A DNA stretch of 64,000 nucleotides from SURF-21 sp964510515 (GTDB lineage Bacteria; Actinomycetota; Geothermincolia; Geothermincolales; RBG-13-55-18): the NCBI GenBank assembly GCA_964510515.1, contig CAZEAU010000002.1:94443-158442 (forward strand), written 5' to 3'. The notes under the pieces are model-generated. The model worked only from the letters and a program-made list of their open reading frames with translations. It ran no database searches and was not told where the DNA came from. Made by a program: the position numbers and the translations under genes. This document shows positions 16,940 to 26,064 of the stretch, piece after piece (the first letter of the stretch is position 1; every line of letters starts with the position of its first letter).

Positions 16940-18934
16940 TTGACTTCCGACCTCAACCTCGCCATCTACGCCACGGCCGTCCCCGACGGCGCGGAGGAGG
17001 CAGGCCGCAAAGCGGTTTCCCTGCAGGAGGCGCGGGCTTCCTTTTCCATCTTCGCCAGGGGCTTGAGCGAGACCTATATGCAGGCCGGCTCCCTGCGCGA
17101 CGCGCCGGCCGCCCTCGCCAATCCGCGCCGTCCCTTCCCCCTGAGCGACGGCAGGCAGATCTTCCTTCCACCCCGTGTCCACATCTTCGATGAAAGGGAG
17201 GAGAACTGGAGGGTCTATCGCATCTATGCGGCCCTGCAGGCCGGGCAATGGGACGCGGGGACCTTTGACCGCCCCCGGGAGGAGGAGGTGGCCGCGCTGG
17301 GCATGCGCCGTTCCTGGAAGGCCGGAAAGGAGCCCCTGGCGTTTCTGCGTTTCTTTCTCGCAAGCTTTCCCCTGCCCTCCCTGGCGGCGGACATCTTCGT
17401 CATCCTGGAGACGGCGCGCGTATGCCACGCCGTCGCCGCGCGCTTCGCCGGGCTGGCCTCGGACCTGGCGTGGTTCCTCCCACGGCTGGGCCCCGGGATG
17501 GAGCCCGCCGACCACCGCGCCGCGCTGTGGAACCTGTTCTTCGACATCCTGATCCCCGTCAGCGGCGGCCGTGCGCGGGGCGGCTACCCCGGCAGAGTCA
17601 TGCAGGCGGCCGCGCGGGGGGCGGGCCCGGGGGCCGGCCTGAAACACTGCCTGGAGGCGACCCTGGCCCTGTACGCCATCCTCGAGCCCGCCCTCAAGGC
17701 CGCCCTAGCTCCCGGGGAGTCCGCCTTTGCGGAGGGGGGCGACGATTTCTTCGAGGCCACCACGCCGGGCCTGCGCGGCAACCGGGCCACCCGCTTCGGC
17801 CGGGAGGAACGGGACGAGGGCCCGGAGCTGGTGCCGCCGCAACTGCAGGAGGCGCTCGGGCTCGACTTCCACTCCCTGCTGCTCCCGGCCGGGGAGGGGG
17901 AATTCCTCCGCGAGGACATGCTGGGACAGAAGTTATGCGAGGACGGCGGCGAGCGGGCGGCGCAAGCAGCGGGGCGCGAGGGGCAGCCGCAAGAGGAGGC
18001 CGGGGAGGAATGCGGGCAGCGCCTGCTCTATCCCGAATGGGACTACCTGGCGGGCGGATACAGGCGCGACTGGGCCACCCTGTACGGGCTCGAGGCCGAG
18101 GAGGGGAGCGCCCGGGAGGCCAGGCGATTGCTGGAGGAGTGGGACGAACTGGTGCGCGAGGTCAGCCGGCAGTTCCGCATGTTGCGCCTGCGGGAGCGCA
18201 CCTGGAGAAAAAAGCTGGAATGGGGGGAGGAGATCGATATATCCGAAGCGGTGGAGCGGCAGGTGGCCCTGCGCTGCGGCCTGCCCCCCTCGGAGAAGCT
18301 GTACATGGAAAAGCGGCGCGTCACGCGGGAGGTGAGCGCGCTGTTTCTCCTCGACCTATCGGCGTCCACCTCCTCCGAGATCACCCGCGGCGGACACGCG
18401 GGGGAAACGGTGCTGCAGGTGCTGACGGCCAGCGTGGCGGTCATGGCCAGGGCGCTGGAGCAGCTCGGCGACCGCTACGGCATCTACGGCTTCTCCGGCT
18501 ACGGCAGGAGGCGGGTGGAGTTCCTGCGCATAAAATCATTCGACGAGCCCCTGGGGGAGGAAGTGTGGCAGCGCCTCGGCGGCCTCAAGCCCATGCGCAG
18601 CACGCGCATGGGGACGGCGGTGCGCCACGCCCACCGCCTGCTCGACGCGGAGGCCTCTCCCTTGAAGCTGATGCTGCTGCTCTCGGACGGCTACCCCCAG
18701 GACTGCGACTACGGCGAGGACCGCACCGACCGCGAGTACGGATTGCGCGACACCGCCAAGGCCCTGCGCGAGGCGGAGGCGGGACATATAATCCCCTTCA
18801 ACCTCACCGTGGACGCCGCGGGACACGATTACCTCAGGCGCATGTGCCCGCCCCACGGCTACCTGGTGTTGCAGAGCGTGGAGGACCTTCCCAGCGAACT
18901 GCCCAAGGTTTACCTGCGCCTGCGCGGGGCCTGA
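16940..18934 (+). CDS. VWA domain protein, NorD/CbbO-like partner of MoxR ATPase
   Basis: A 664-residue protein from TTG 16940 (AGGCAGG upstream). The long N-terminal region has helical, acidic stretches. The C-terminal third (about 460-660) is a von Willebrand A domain: FLLDLSASTSSE with the DxSxS MIDAS motif, GIYGFSGYG, TRMGTAVRHA and LLLSDGYPQD. This is the NorD/CbbO arrangement, which docks the AAA+ partner on its substrate enzyme. It follows the MoxR gene within 15 bases and precedes the ABC substrate-binding lipoprotein gene by 55 bases, so one transcript may cover all five genes. Confidence 0.86.
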   Translation: MTSDLNLAIYATAVPDGAEEAGRKAVSLQEARASFSIFARGLSETYMQAGSLRDAPAALANPRRPFPLSDGRQIFLPPRVHIFDEREENWRVYRIYAALQAGQWDAGTFDRPREEEVAALGMRRSWKAGKEPLAFLRFFLASFPLPSLAADIFVILETARVCHAVAARFAGLASDLAWFLPRLGPGMEPADHRAALWNLFFDILIPVSGGRARGGYPGRVMQAAARGAGPGAGLKHCLEATLALYAILEPALKAALAPGESAFAEGGDDFFEATTPGLRGNRATRFGREERDEGPELVPPQLQEALGLDFHSLLLPAGEGEFLREDMLGQKLCEDGGERAAQAAGREGQPQEEAGEECGQRLLYPEWDYLAGGYRRDWATLYGLEAEEGSAREARRLLEEWDELVREVSRQFRMLRLRERTWRKKLEWGEEIDISEAVERQVALRCGLPPSEKLYMEKRRVTREVSALFLLDLSASTSSEITRGGHAGETVLQVLTASVAVMARALEQLGDRYGIYGFSGYGRRRVEFLRIKSFDEPLGEEVWQRLGGLKPMRSTRMGTAVRHAHRLLDAEASPLKLMLLLSDGYPQDCDYGEDRTDREYGLRDTAKALREAEAGHIIPFNLTVDAAGHDYLRRMCPPHGYLVLQSVEDLPSELPKVYLRLRGA

Positions 18935-18989
18935 GGGCGGCGGGCAGGTCCTGCACCGCATGTGGCAGAGGAGACGGCGAGGAGGGAAG

Positions 18990-19955
18990 ATGAGCGGCAT
19001 GGACAGGGGTTGGATGGCGGCGGCGGGCGCGGGAGCGAGGCTGGCGGCGGCGGGCCTGGCGCTGCTGCTTGCGGCGATGGCCGCATCGGGCTGCGGAGCA
19101 GGGGGCGAGGACGATGCGGGGGGACGCATCAGGGTGGCCGCCTCCACCCCCCCGCTGGCGGACTTCGCGCGCCGGGTGGGGGGCGAGATGGTGGAGGTGG
19201 AGCTGCTGGTGCCCCCGGGGGCCAGCCCCCATACCTTCGAGCCCACCAGCGCGCAGATGAAGTTCCTCTCCACGGCCGGGCTGCTGGTCATAAACGGGCT
19301 GGACCTGGAGGCCTGGGCCACCGACATCCTCGCCCGCGTCGGCAACAGCGAGCTGGTGAAGGTGGAGACCGCCTCCCGCGTCCCCGAGGCCGACCTCATC
19401 CCCTCGAGGGAGGGGGGCGGCGGGGAAGGGCACGGCCTCTACGACCCCCACGTCTGGCTCGACCCCGGCCTGGCCGCCTATCAGGTGGAGGCCATCCGCG
19501 ACGCCCTCATAGAGGTCGATCCCGAGAACGGGGAGGGCTACCGGGATAACGCCGCGGCCCTCATCGCCGAGCTGCGCGGGCTCGACGCCTGGATAGAGGA
19601 GCGCAGCGCGGCCTTCACGCGCAGGAAGTTCGTGGCCTTCCATTCCTCCTGGGTCTATTTCGCCCGTCGCTACGGCCTGGAGATGGTGGGGGTGGTGGAG
19701 GAGCTGCCGGGCAAGGAGCCCGGCGCCGCCGCCATCGCGGCGCTGGTGGACGCCATCCGCGCCGAGGGGGTTTCGGTGATCTTCGTCGAGCCCCAGTTCA
19801 GCCCGCGGGCCGCCGAGGCGGTGGCGGAGGCATCGGGCGGAGGGGTGCAGGTGGTCGTCCTCGACCCCTTGGGAAACCCCTCGGATCCCGCCACCGACAG
19901 CTATGATAGACTCTTGAGGTATGACGTGGAGCAGATGGGCAAGGCGCTGGAATAA
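18990..19955 (+). CDS. znuA: zinc/manganese ABC transporter substrate-binding lipoprotein
   Basis: A 321-residue cluster-9 binding protein. Start at ATG 18990 after GAGGAGGG. The signal segment ends with lipobox AASGC. Family motifs are TPPLADFARRVGG, PGASPHTFEPTSAQ (first His ligand), YDPHVWLDP (second His), FVAFHSSWVYFARRYGL (third His) and FVEPQFSP. The charged loop before YDPHVW is short with a single extra His, unlike the His-rich loop of proteobacterial ZnuA, so manganese remains possible. First gene of an A-C-B operon. Confidence 0.86.
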   Translation: MSGMDRGWMAAAGAGARLAAAGLALLLAAMAASGCGAGGEDDAGGRIRVAASTPPLADFARRVGGEMVEVELLVPPGASPHTFEPTSAQMKFLSTAGLLVINGLDLEAWATDILARVGNSELVKVETASRVPEADLIPSREGGGGEGHGLYDPHVWLDPGLAAYQVEAIRDALIEVDPENGEGYRDNAAALIAELRGLDAWIEERSAAFTRRKFVAFHSSWVYFARRYGLEMVGVVEELPGKEPGAAAIAALVDAIRAEGVSVIFVEPQFSPRAAEAVAEASGGGVQVVVLDPLGNPSDPATDSYDRLLRYDVEQMGKALE

Positions 19956-19964
19956 GGGGGCGCG

Positions 19965-20780
19965 GTGACCCGCAGGTGCAGGGTCAGCGAGTTCTTCTCC
20001 GGGGAGGCGGGCGCTCCCCGCACGGTCATCGAGCTGCGCGATGTCTGGGTGCAGCGCGGCGGTCAGACCGTCCTCGAGGGCATCACCTTTTCCCTCCGGG
20101 AGGGAGATTTCCTGGGCATCATCGGCCCCAACGGCGCGGGCAAGACCACCCTCATCAAGGTGATACTGGGGCTCATCCGCCCCCTGCGGGGCGAGGTGAC
20201 GGTGCTGGGCATGGCGCCGCGGGAGCTCCGCCACGAGCTGCACCATATCGGGTACATGCCCCAGCAGGTGCTCTTCGACCCCATCTTCCCCGTCAACGTC
20301 TACGACGTGGTGATGATGGGGCGCGCCTGCTGCATAGAGCCCCTGCGCTTTCCGAGCCGGCGGGACCGCGAGGCGGTGCGGGAGAGCATACGCGCCGTGG
20401 GGTTGGAGGGGCTGGAGAAACGCCCCATCGGCGAGCTCTCGGTGGGGCAGCAGAAGCGCGCCTTCCTCGCCCGCTCCATCTGCCTGGAGACGCGCATCCT
20501 GCTCCTGGACGAGCCCACCGCCGGCCTGGACGCGGAGGCCCAGGAGAACTTCCTCGCCCTGCTCGACCGCCTCAAGCGGGAGATGGGGCTCACCGTGGTC
20601 TTCGTCTCCCACGACATCAACCTGCTGGCCCGCTTCGCGGACTCCCTGCTGTGCGTGAACCGCACCATGCACCTGCACGGCAGCCCCCGGGAGGTGCTGG
20701 GCAGCGAGCGCCTGCGGGACATCTACCGCTGCGAGTTCGACTTGCTGGCGGGAGGGAATGCGCCCGGGAAAGGCGGTTAG
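19965..20780 (+). CDS. znuC: zinc/manganese ABC transporter ATP-binding protein
   Basis: A 271-residue ATPase from GTG 19965, nine bases after the binding-protein gene. Walker A is GPNGAGKTT, Q-loop GYMPQQVLFD, Walker B ILLLDEPTAG and H-loop VFVSHD. The signature reads LSVGQQKRAFLAR: the first signature glycine (LSGGQ) is valine. Together with the flanking genes it forms a cluster-9 metal importer. Its stop is one base before the permease start. Confidence 0.88.
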   Translation: MTRRCRVSEFFSGEAGAPRTVIELRDVWVQRGGQTVLEGITFSLREGDFLGIIGPNGAGKTTLIKVILGLIRPLRGEVTVLGMAPRELRHELHHIGYMPQQVLFDPIFPVNVYDVVMMGRACCIEPLRFPSRRDREAVRESIRAVGLEGLEKRPIGELSVGQQKRAFLARSICLETRILLLDEPTAGLDAEAQENFLALLDRLKREMGLTVVFVSHDINLLARFADSLLCVNRTMHLHGSPREVLGSERLRDIYRCEFDLLAGGNAPGKGG

Positions 20781-20781
20781 C

Positions 20782-21609
20782 ATGCTGGAATACGCTTTCA
20801 TGCAGAAGGCGCTGGCGGGCGGCCTCATCATCTCCCTGGCCTGCTCGCTCATCTCCTTCTTCGTGGTGGTCAGGAGGCTGGCCTTCATGGGCATGGGCAT
20901 CTCGCATGCCGCCTTCGGCGGGGTGGCCATAGGCCTGGCCGCCGGAGTGGACCCCCTGCGGGCGGCGGGCGGCTTCTGCGCCCTGGTGGCCCTGGGCATC
21001 GGCTGGCTGTCGCGGCGGGGACGCATGCACGAGGACACCACCATCGGCATCCTCTTCACCACGGCCATGGCCCTGGGGGTGGTCATCGTGGGGCTGGCCG
21101 ATCAGTACAACCTCGACCTGATGAGCTATCTTTTCGGCAGCATCCTCGCCATGAGCTGGGGGGACGTGCTGGCGGCGGCGGTGCTCGCCGTCATCGCCCT
21201 CGCTTTTCTGGGCTTCTTCTTCAAGGAGCTGCTCTTCGTGTCCTTCGACGAGGAGACCGCCGCCGCGTCGGGGCTCCCGGTGCGCCTGGTCTATTACGGG
21301 CTGCTGGTGGTCATGGCCCTGGTCATCGTGGTCTCCCTCAAGCTGGTGGGCATCGTCCTCGTCTCGGCCCTGCTGGTCATCCCCGGGGCCACGGGCCTGC
21401 AGGTCTCCCGTAACTACCGCGGGGTGCTCCTCGTCTCCGTGCTCTCCGGGCTGGCCTCGATGGCGCTGGGGCTCTATCTCTCCTACCGCGCGGACATCCC
21501 CTCGGGGGCCACGGTGGTCATGGTCATGTTCGCGTTCTTCCTGCTCTCCCTGGCCCTCTCCCCCCGCCGCCCCTGGGTACGGCGCCTGCTCGAGCGCGCT
21601 CGGGGCTGA
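20782..21609 (+). CDS. znuB: zinc/manganese ABC transporter permease
   Basis: A 275-residue integral membrane protein starting MLEYAFMQKALAGG at ATG 20782 with GGGAAAGGCGG upstream. About eight hydrophobic helices and the ABC-3 permease motifs are visible: GMGISHAAFGGVAIG, EDTTIGILFTTAMALG, DEETAAASGLPVRLVYY and KLVGIVLVSALLVIPGAT. The last 127 bases overlap the 3' end of the convergent metallophosphoesterase gene on the other strand. Confidence 0.88.
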   Translation: MLEYAFMQKALAGGLIISLACSLISFFVVVRRLAFMGMGISHAAFGGVAIGLAAGVDPLRAAGGFCALVALGIGWLSRRGRMHEDTTIGILFTTAMALGVVIVGLADQYNLDLMSYLFGSILAMSWGDVLAAAVLAVIALAFLGFFFKELLFVSFDEETAAASGLPVRLVYYGLLVVMALVIVVSLKLVGIVLVSALLVIPGATGLQVSRNYRGVLLVSVLSGLASMALGLYLSYRADIPSGATVVMVMFAFFLLSLALSPRRPWVRRLLERARG

Positions 21610-23426
21610 GCCCCATACTCGCCGCGGCGCGGGGCGCTCCGGCGCGAGATGCACGCTTCCCCGATGCGTATGTGATGCGCGGCCGGGGTTCCGGGCGCGC
21701 CCGCCTCCCCGGGCATGCCCGCGCCCACCTCCGCCCTCAGGTAGAGGAGGAACCGCCCCGACCCCTCCGCCACCTCGACGGCGCGGTAGAGCTCGGCCCC
21801 CTCCAGCTCGTAGCCGCCCGGCGGGGGCGCGGGCGCCTCCAGGGTCATCCCCGCCAGCAGCATGCGCTCCCCCAGGCAGTTCTCCACCCGGACGCTCGCC
21901 CCCCAGCCGCCCGCGGACTCGCTCTCCCGCGCCTCCCAGCGCAGCGCGGGCCGCTCGAGGGCGTCCAGGTCGGTCTTCCCCCCCGGCACGGAGCCGTCGT
22001 AGAGGGGATAGGAGGAGACGCCGTCCAGGTAGGCGAGGGAGACGATCTCCCCGCCCTCCACCCTGACCAGGCGGTAGCCGGGATAGCTGTCGCTCATGCC
22101 CCCGGCCCCGAAATAGACGCAGCTCTGGCAGGAGTACAGGGTCTCCCCGCCGCCCTCCTCCCAGGGCAGGCTGCCCAGGTGGTCGCGGTGCAGATGCCCC
22201 CCGAAGACCGCGTCCACGCCATGGCGAGAGGCCATGCTCAAGAGCGCTTCCCTCCCCCCTCCCCCGCCGGCCCCCAGGGAGGGGAACAAGCCGAGGACGT
22301 TCGCGTACGAGTACCCCCTGCCGCCCGGGGAGAAGGGGTCGTGATGCATGGCCAGGACCTTGAGGGGCGCTCCGCGGTGGGCGGCGAGGTCGCCCTCCAG
22401 CCAGGCCAGCTCCCCCTCGTAAGTGGCGGGGTCGGCCTCGTCGGAGGCCCCCAGGACCTGCCCCTGCCATTTGCGCGGCTCCCTGTAGATGAGCTTGTTC
22501 ATGACCACGCGGTCGTCGTGCGGCCACTGATAGGTGTCCAGGCAGGCGAAATGGCACTCCCCGGCGTCGAAGGAGTAGTAGAGGGGACCGATGTTCTCCT
22601 CGTACCACCTCTTGCCGTCGATGTCGTTGACGTAGCCGTCGTGGTTGCCGGGGAGGAGGAAGGCGGGCACCTGCAAACGCAGCAGGGACTCGTAGAACCT
22701 CTCCAGCTCGCTGAGCAGCTCGCCCGGACGGCGCTGCCCGCGCACGAAGTCGCCGAGCACGAGCACGAAGTCCGGGCGCAGCAAATTGACCTGCTCGATG
22801 GCCTCCTGAAAGAAGAGGGGTTCGCCCTGCGGGGATATGCCCTTGTCCGTCTGCCGCTTGAAGAGGGAGGAGTTGCCGCGCTCGTGCACGTGCACGTCGG
22901 CGAGGGTGATGAAGGTGAGGCCGCCGCCCGCGCCGCCGGTGACCGCCAGGGCGTGGGGCTGGGCATCGCTCATGCGCCCGCCGCCCGAGTCCGCCTCCAC
23001 GCTCAGGTCGTAGAGCTCGGGGGGCGCCTGCGAGGGCACGCGGAAGGAGGCGTGCCACACCTCCCCCTCGCGATACGGCCAGCGCCGCGAGGCCCCCCGG
23101 CGCGCGCCCAGCGGCTGCAGGTCGAAGGAAAGCCCCCGCAGCTCCTCGCGGGAGGGGGTGATGCGGGCCCGCCACCCCGTGGCCTCGGCCCCCTCTCCGT
23201 CGCCCAGGTCCAGCTCCAGCACCACCTCGCCACCCGGCGCCGCCATGGCCGGACAGCCGATGCTGGGCCAGATGAGCTCGCGGATACGCGCCGGGGGATA
23301 TTCGCCGTCCGTGGGGTAGCGGAAAAAGGGCGAGTGCAGGAAGGAGAGCCCCGCCCCCAGCAGGGCCAGGCAGACGAAGAAGAGAACCAGGGCCGCTTTC
23401 AGGTATCTGCGCATGAGACCCAGCAA
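21483..23426 (-). CDS. membrane-anchored or secreted metallophosphoesterase
   Basis: About 647 residues from TTG 23426 (AAAGG five bases upstream; ATG 23414 is the alternative). An N-terminal hydrophobic segment (YLKAALVLFFVCLALLGAG) acts as signal or anchor. Calcineurin-like metal motifs are in order: LADVHVHE, LVLGDFVRG, LPGNHDGY, MHHDPFSP and FGGHLHRDH. A beta-rich region precedes the catalytic domain and another follows it. The last 45 or so residues are Arg-rich low-complexity sequence encoded antisense to the znuB 3' end, so the natural C-terminus may be set by lost or shifted stop usage. The substrate is unknown; it acts outside the cytosol. Confidence 0.82.
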   Translation of the reverse strand: MLGLMRRYLKAALVLFFVCLALLGAGLSFLHSPFFRYPTDGEYPPARIRELIWPSIGCPAMAAPGGEVVLELDLGDGEGAEATGWRARITPSREELRGLSFDLQPLGARRGASRRWPYREGEVWHASFRVPSQAPPELYDLSVEADSGGGRMSDAQPHALAVTGGAGGGLTFITLADVHVHERGNSSLFKRQTDKGISPQGEPLFFQEAIEQVNLLRPDFVLVLGDFVRGQRRPGELLSELERFYESLLRLQVPAFLLPGNHDGYVNDIDGKRWYEENIGPLYYSFDAGECHFACLDTYQWPHDDRVVMNKLIYREPRKWQGQVLGASDEADPATYEGELAWLEGDLAAHRGAPLKVLAMHHDPFSPGGRGYSYANVLGLFPSLGAGGGGGREALLSMASRHGVDAVFGGHLHRDHLGSLPWEEGGGETLYSCQSCVYFGAGGMSDSYPGYRLVRVEGGEIVSLAYLDGVSSYPLYDGSVPGGKTDLDALERPALRWEARESESAGGWGASVRVENCLGERMLLAGMTLEAPAPPPGGYELEGAELYRAVEVAEGSGRFLLYLRAEVGAGMPGEAGAPGTPAAHHIRIGEACISRRSAPRRGEYGAQPRARSSRRRTQGRRGERARESRKNANMTMTTVAPEGMSAR

Positions 23427-23920
23427 ATAATCCTTTCGCCTCCGGTAACGCCTCCTGCGTAGATTATAAGCGCTCGCCCCTCCCGGGTGCGCCAACCCGC
23501 GGGGTCGGGCACGAGTGATCTGGTTTTATCCCCGTCCCCGGGCCGGCGGCGTCCTTCCCCGGCGCGCGCCGCTTGTTTCGGGAAGGGCTTCCCGCCTATT
23601 CCCCCCCGGACCGAGGCCGGGCCCGGGCCCCCCGGACGCGCAGTGGATTTTGTGTCCGCCCCCGGGCCGGGAGGCAGTCAGGCGGGGTGCTCGCGCAGGC
23701 GCACGGCGGGGGCGAGGGCGACGAGGAAGAGCGCCGCTAACCGCTTGCATCAGTCAAGGCGTGCATTATACTTAAGGGCGGTGTGATGGGCAGGCGGGAC
23801 TGAGGGCCCGCCGCCGGCGCCCCCTCCGTTCCTTTTGCGGGCGGAGGCAGCGTGTCCGTCCACTGTAGACGAAGCGTAATACACGGACCGCGCCGCCGCA
23901 CACGGCGGGGAAGGGAGGAG
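23427..23920. other. intergenic region upstream of SDR gene
   Basis: No gene seen. GC-rich, with ATCCCCGTCCCCGG- and ATTCCCCCCCGG-type motifs (about 23528 and 23598) faintly like the array at 3655-4080. The promoter at 23745-23772 is listed separately. Confidence 0.45.
23745..23772 (+). promoter_or_regulatory. candidate promoter of the SDR gene
   Basis: TTGCAT (23745-23750), a 16-base spacer and TATACT (23767-23772) form a fair sigma-70-type promoter about 150 bases before the SDR start. Confidence 0.5.
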
Positions 23921-24742
23921 ATGAAGGTGAAGGAACTCAGAGGAGAAGTGGCGCTGATAACCGGCGCCGCCCGCGGCATGGGCAGGCTGCACGCCGTGAA
24001 TTTCGCGCGCGAGGGCTCCAAGGTGGTCATCACCGACCTCGACGGCTCCGCGCTGGAGAAGACAGCGCAGGAGATGAAGAACGCGGGCTTCGAGGTTTAT
24101 CCCTACGCCCAGGACATCTCGGACCGCGCGGCCTGCTTCGAGTTGGCGAAAAAGGTGGAGGCGGAGGTGGGGCCGATAGCGGTGCTGGTGAACAACGCCG
24201 CCATCGCCATGAGCCGCTACGTCATGGAGACGGACGAGGAGAGCTTCCGCCGCATCACCGACGTCAATTACCTGGGGTCGGTATGGATGATGCAGGCGGT
24301 CATCCCCGCCATGGTCGGGCGCGGCCGCGGACACGTGGTCAATATCTGCTCCATCGCCGGCAAGATCGCGCCCCCGCGGCTGGGAGCATACAGCGCCACC
24401 AAGTTCGCCCTCGTCGGCATCACCGACGCCATACGCCAGGAGCTCAAGGGCAGCGGCGTCGATTTCACCATCGTCAACCCCGGCTATATCAGCACGGGCA
24501 TGTTCGAGGGCGCCAAGGTGCCCTTCATCACCCGCTGGCAGGACCCCCAGAAGGTGGCGGACGCGCTGGTGGAGGCGGTGAAGAAGAACAAGGCGGAGAT
24601 ATTCGTGCCGCGCCTCATGACCCTTATAGGCTCCGCCGTGCGCGGCCTGGGCCTGCCGCGCATGGTCGACCTCAGCTTCGCCTTGACCGGGGCCAAGCAA
24701 TCGTTCGAGACCATGCACGACGACCGCGGCCGCCCCTTCTAG
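23921..24742 (+). CDS. short-chain dehydrogenase/reductase
   Basis: A 273-residue SDR starting MKVKELRGEVALITGAARGMG at ATG 23921 with GGGAGGAG upstream. Cofactor motif TGAARGMG, structural NNAA and the catalytic Ser/Tyr/Lys (CSIAGK, GAYSATKFA) are intact. NPGYISTGMF and a C-terminal KKNKAEIFVPRLM segment resemble the fatty-acid or retinol-type SDRs of Actinobacteria. It is related to the SDR at 12100 but clearly distinct. A lone transcript with its own promoter. Confidence 0.87.
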   Translation: MKVKELRGEVALITGAARGMGRLHAVNFAREGSKVVITDLDGSALEKTAQEMKNAGFEVYPYAQDISDRAACFELAKKVEAEVGPIAVLVNNAAIAMSRYVMETDEESFRRITDVNYLGSVWMMQAVIPAMVGRGRGHVVNICSIAGKIAPPRLGAYSATKFALVGITDAIRQELKGSGVDFTIVNPGYISTGMFEGAKVPFITRWQDPQKVADALVEAVKKNKAEIFVPRLMTLIGSAVRGLGLPRMVDLSFALTGAKQSFETMHDDRGRPF

Positions 24743-25098
24743 GGCGGGGTCAGCCCCTAAAGGCATCATGTCCCCGTGCCCCGCGCGGGCACGGGGACAA
24801 CGCCCCTGAACGCGGCGGCGTTTTCGCTACCGGCGACCCCGGGCGCCTGCCGCATGACGGCCGGCGCCTCCGAATCTCCATATAGCCTTTTTCCGCGCGC
24901 GGCGGCCGGTGAGCCGCTGCCCCCGGGCGCCCCCCCCACCGCATGCGCAGCGCGCAAGCGCATCCGCCATGAATCCGGGGCCGATCCTGAACGCGCCATG
25001 GCCCTTTATATCGGCGCGCGCGGATGCGGGCCAGCCGGCGCTCCTGAAACGGTTTTCACCCCCGGCGCCGCATGCGGATAGGGGCTGGATAAGGCGTG
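24743..25098. other. intergenic region between convergent genes
   Basis: No gene seen between the SDR and enoyl-CoA hydratase genes. A GGGGTCAGCCCC motif lies right after the SDR stop (about 24746-24758), like those in the repeat block at 27523 and at 63069. GTGCCC..GGGCAC-type inverted sequence at about 24775-24800 could form a terminator hairpin. Confidence 0.45.
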
Positions 25099-25863
25099 TC
25101 AGGGGGTGACCCCGTAGAACCTCCTTATGGCGGCGCGGTGCTCCTCGCTGAGCAGGGCGACCGGCTGGGTGAAGGCCTCGAGGTCCAGGACCTCGCGCAG
25201 CTCGAGCAGGCGCGAGCGGTTCAACATGCGCTTGGTGTCCGCGAGGGCGAGAGGCGACCTGGCCGCGATGCGCGACGCCAGCTTCATGACCTCGGCGCCG
25301 ATACGGTCGTGGTCGAAGACGTGGTTGACGAGGCCCATGCGCAGGGCCTCCTCCGCCTCCACGATGTCGCCGGTGAAGGCCATCTCCTTGGCCTTGGCCA
25401 CGCCCACGCGCTGGGCGAGAAAGAGCGAGCTGCCCATATCGGGGACGGCGGCGATCCTGATGAAGCCCATGCCGAAACGCGCCCTCCGCGTGGCGCAGGT
25501 GATATCCGAAGACAGGGCCAGTCCCAGGCCGCCCCCCACCGCGAACCCGTCCACCTCCGTGATCACCGGCTTGGGCCCCTCGTGCAGCCTGAGGATGACC
25601 TCCCCCAGCATGCGCATGCTGCGGTTGAGGAAGGCGGGGTCGAGGTCCTCTCCCAGCAGGGCAAGGTCGGCCCCGGAACAGAAATTCCCCCCCTCGCCGC
25701 GCAGCACGATGACCCTCGCCGCATCGTCGTCGAGCGCCCGCGTCAGGCCCTCCGCCATGGGCACCCCGAGCTCCACGCCGAGGGCGTTCATGTTCCGGGG
25801 GCGGTTCATGCTGCAGCGCGCCACGCCGCCCGCGACCTCCACCCTGAAGACCTCGGTATCCAT
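25099..25863 (-). CDS. enoyl-CoA hydratase/isomerase family protein
   Basis: A 254-residue crotonase-fold protein from ATG 25863 with GGGGGAGGA upstream. The oxyanion-hole segments are GGNFCSGADL and GFAVGGGLGLALSSDITCA. In hydratases two glutamates act; here the first position reads FGMGFIRI (no PE) and the second region reads AAVPDMGSSLFL with aspartate, the pattern of PaaG-like or delta3,delta2-enoyl-CoA isomerases. It should act on an acyl-CoA double bond. It is divergent from the radical SAM gene. Confidence 0.85.
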   Translation of the reverse strand: MDTEVFRVEVAGGVARCSMNRPRNMNALGVELGVPMAEGLTRALDDDAARVIVLRGEGGNFCSGADLALLGEDLDPAFLNRSMRMLGEVILRLHEGPKPVITEVDGFAVGGGLGLALSSDITCATRRARFGMGFIRIAAVPDMGSSLFLAQRVGVAKAKEMAFTGDIVEAEEALRMGLVNHVFDHDRIGAEVMKLASRIAARSPLALADTKRMLNRSRLLELREVLDLEAFTQPVALLSEEHRAAIRRFYGVTP

Positions 25864-26064
25864 TCCTCCCCCTCCCTTCCGGCCGCGGGGCGCATGCGGC
25901 CAGGCTTCGCATTCCAAGCCGACCAGGGCGCGTATCTCCGCGTGCCTACATATTATATCGGGAAGCCCCCTCCCCCGGCCCGGCTTCTCTTTCTTCACCG
26001 CTCGCCCGCCATCGACTATCATGTAATAACCGTATCCGCGCGGAGGGAGGGAGTTGAGGCCACA

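Noticed and set aside
16070..18934. Rubisco activase CbbQO or NorQD assignment
   Set aside because: No cbb or nor genes in the window; only the general MoxR/VWA call is supported.
18834..21086. 750-codon open frame on the - strand
   Set aside because: Antisense to the Zn/Mn transporter genes, no domain signature, His/Leu-rich shadow composition.
25096..26064. N-terminal extension of the radical SAM protein back to 25096
   Set aside because: The extension is antisense to the enoyl-CoA hydratase gene; the B12-binding domain begins naturally at 26065.
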